DNA from: Cosmopolites sordidus
Lineage: Eukaryota; Arthropoda; Insecta; Coleoptera; Curculionidae
Assembly (NCBI GenBank): GCA_031761425.1
Contig: JARFXV010000222.1
Span: 662,501-726,500 of the forward strand
Direction: 5' to 3'
DNA: 64,000 bases
Made by a program: the position numbers and the translations under genes. Shown one piece after another: positions 63,952 through 64,000 of the stretch. The notes under the pieces were generated by a model. That model saw nothing but the letters and a program-made list of their open reading frames with translations, had not been told where the DNA came from and made no database searches. How positions within the stretch are numbered: position 1 is the first letter of the stretch; every line of letters starts with the position of its first letter.

Positions 63952-64000
63952 TTAAATTAAATATAACCTATAGCCTTGTCACCGTAACTTTCGAGTGACA

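Overview
The window reads as an insect nuclear chromosome, most likely a beetle. It is AT-rich, has short phase-conserved introns next to long ones packed with mobile DNA, and carries a dense, decayed load of mariner, Tc1-like, DDE_3, LINE and foldback elements. The species call is inference. The gene calls come from translating exons and checking that splice phases join. Lengths of family members and motif names are from general knowledge; no database was searched.

Five real genes are supported. (1) A 72-aa COX6C-like gene (7957-8226, +). (2) Glutathione synthetase, nine coding exons on the minus strand (14100 down to 10436), 483 aa. (3) A second COX6C-like gene (15561-15846, +), roughly head-to-head with GSS across a tandemly duplicated 0.6-kb spacer. 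(4) Nuclear receptor coactivator 6 (Ncoa6), fifteen coding exons on the plus strand (27777-47914), 1531 aa, with two PPxY motifs, LxxLL motifs and the conserved late serine-rich block. (5) A third COX6C-like gene on the minus strand (60462 down to 52317), whose two coding exons are separated by about 7.9 kb of nested transposons and which converges on the 3' end of Ncoa6. A THAP-like exon and a small cysteine-rich exon sit at the right edge.

Region by region: 1-7.9 kb holds a decayed multicopy gene, LINE and transposase relics and a TA microsatellite. 7.9-15.9 kb holds COX6C-1, GSS and COX6C-2. 16-27.6 kb is a CpG-rich possible promoter followed by tandem repeats and transposons. 27.7-48.2 kb is Ncoa6, with transposons in most of its longer introns. 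48.2-52.2 kb is its 3' flank, loaded with palindromic repeats. 52.2-60.5 kb is COX6C-3 with transposons nested up to three deep in its intron. 60.5-64 kb is another mariner and the edge exons.

Two signals deserve most attention. First, the Ncoa6 stop codon is a single UGA followed by C, after which the same frame stays open for 96 GC-rich codons, encoding a third PPxY motif and a long Ser/Asp/Glu tail: a candidate regulated stop-codon readthrough. Second, a dispersed palindromic repeat family (about ten copies) carries a hammerhead-ribozyme-like core (CUGAUGA, a hairpin, GAAA, a tiny helix III and GUC), in the best two copies with all core residues present. This suggests Penelope-like or retrozyme-type retroelements, including copies in the Ncoa6 3' flank and one inserted in a mariner.
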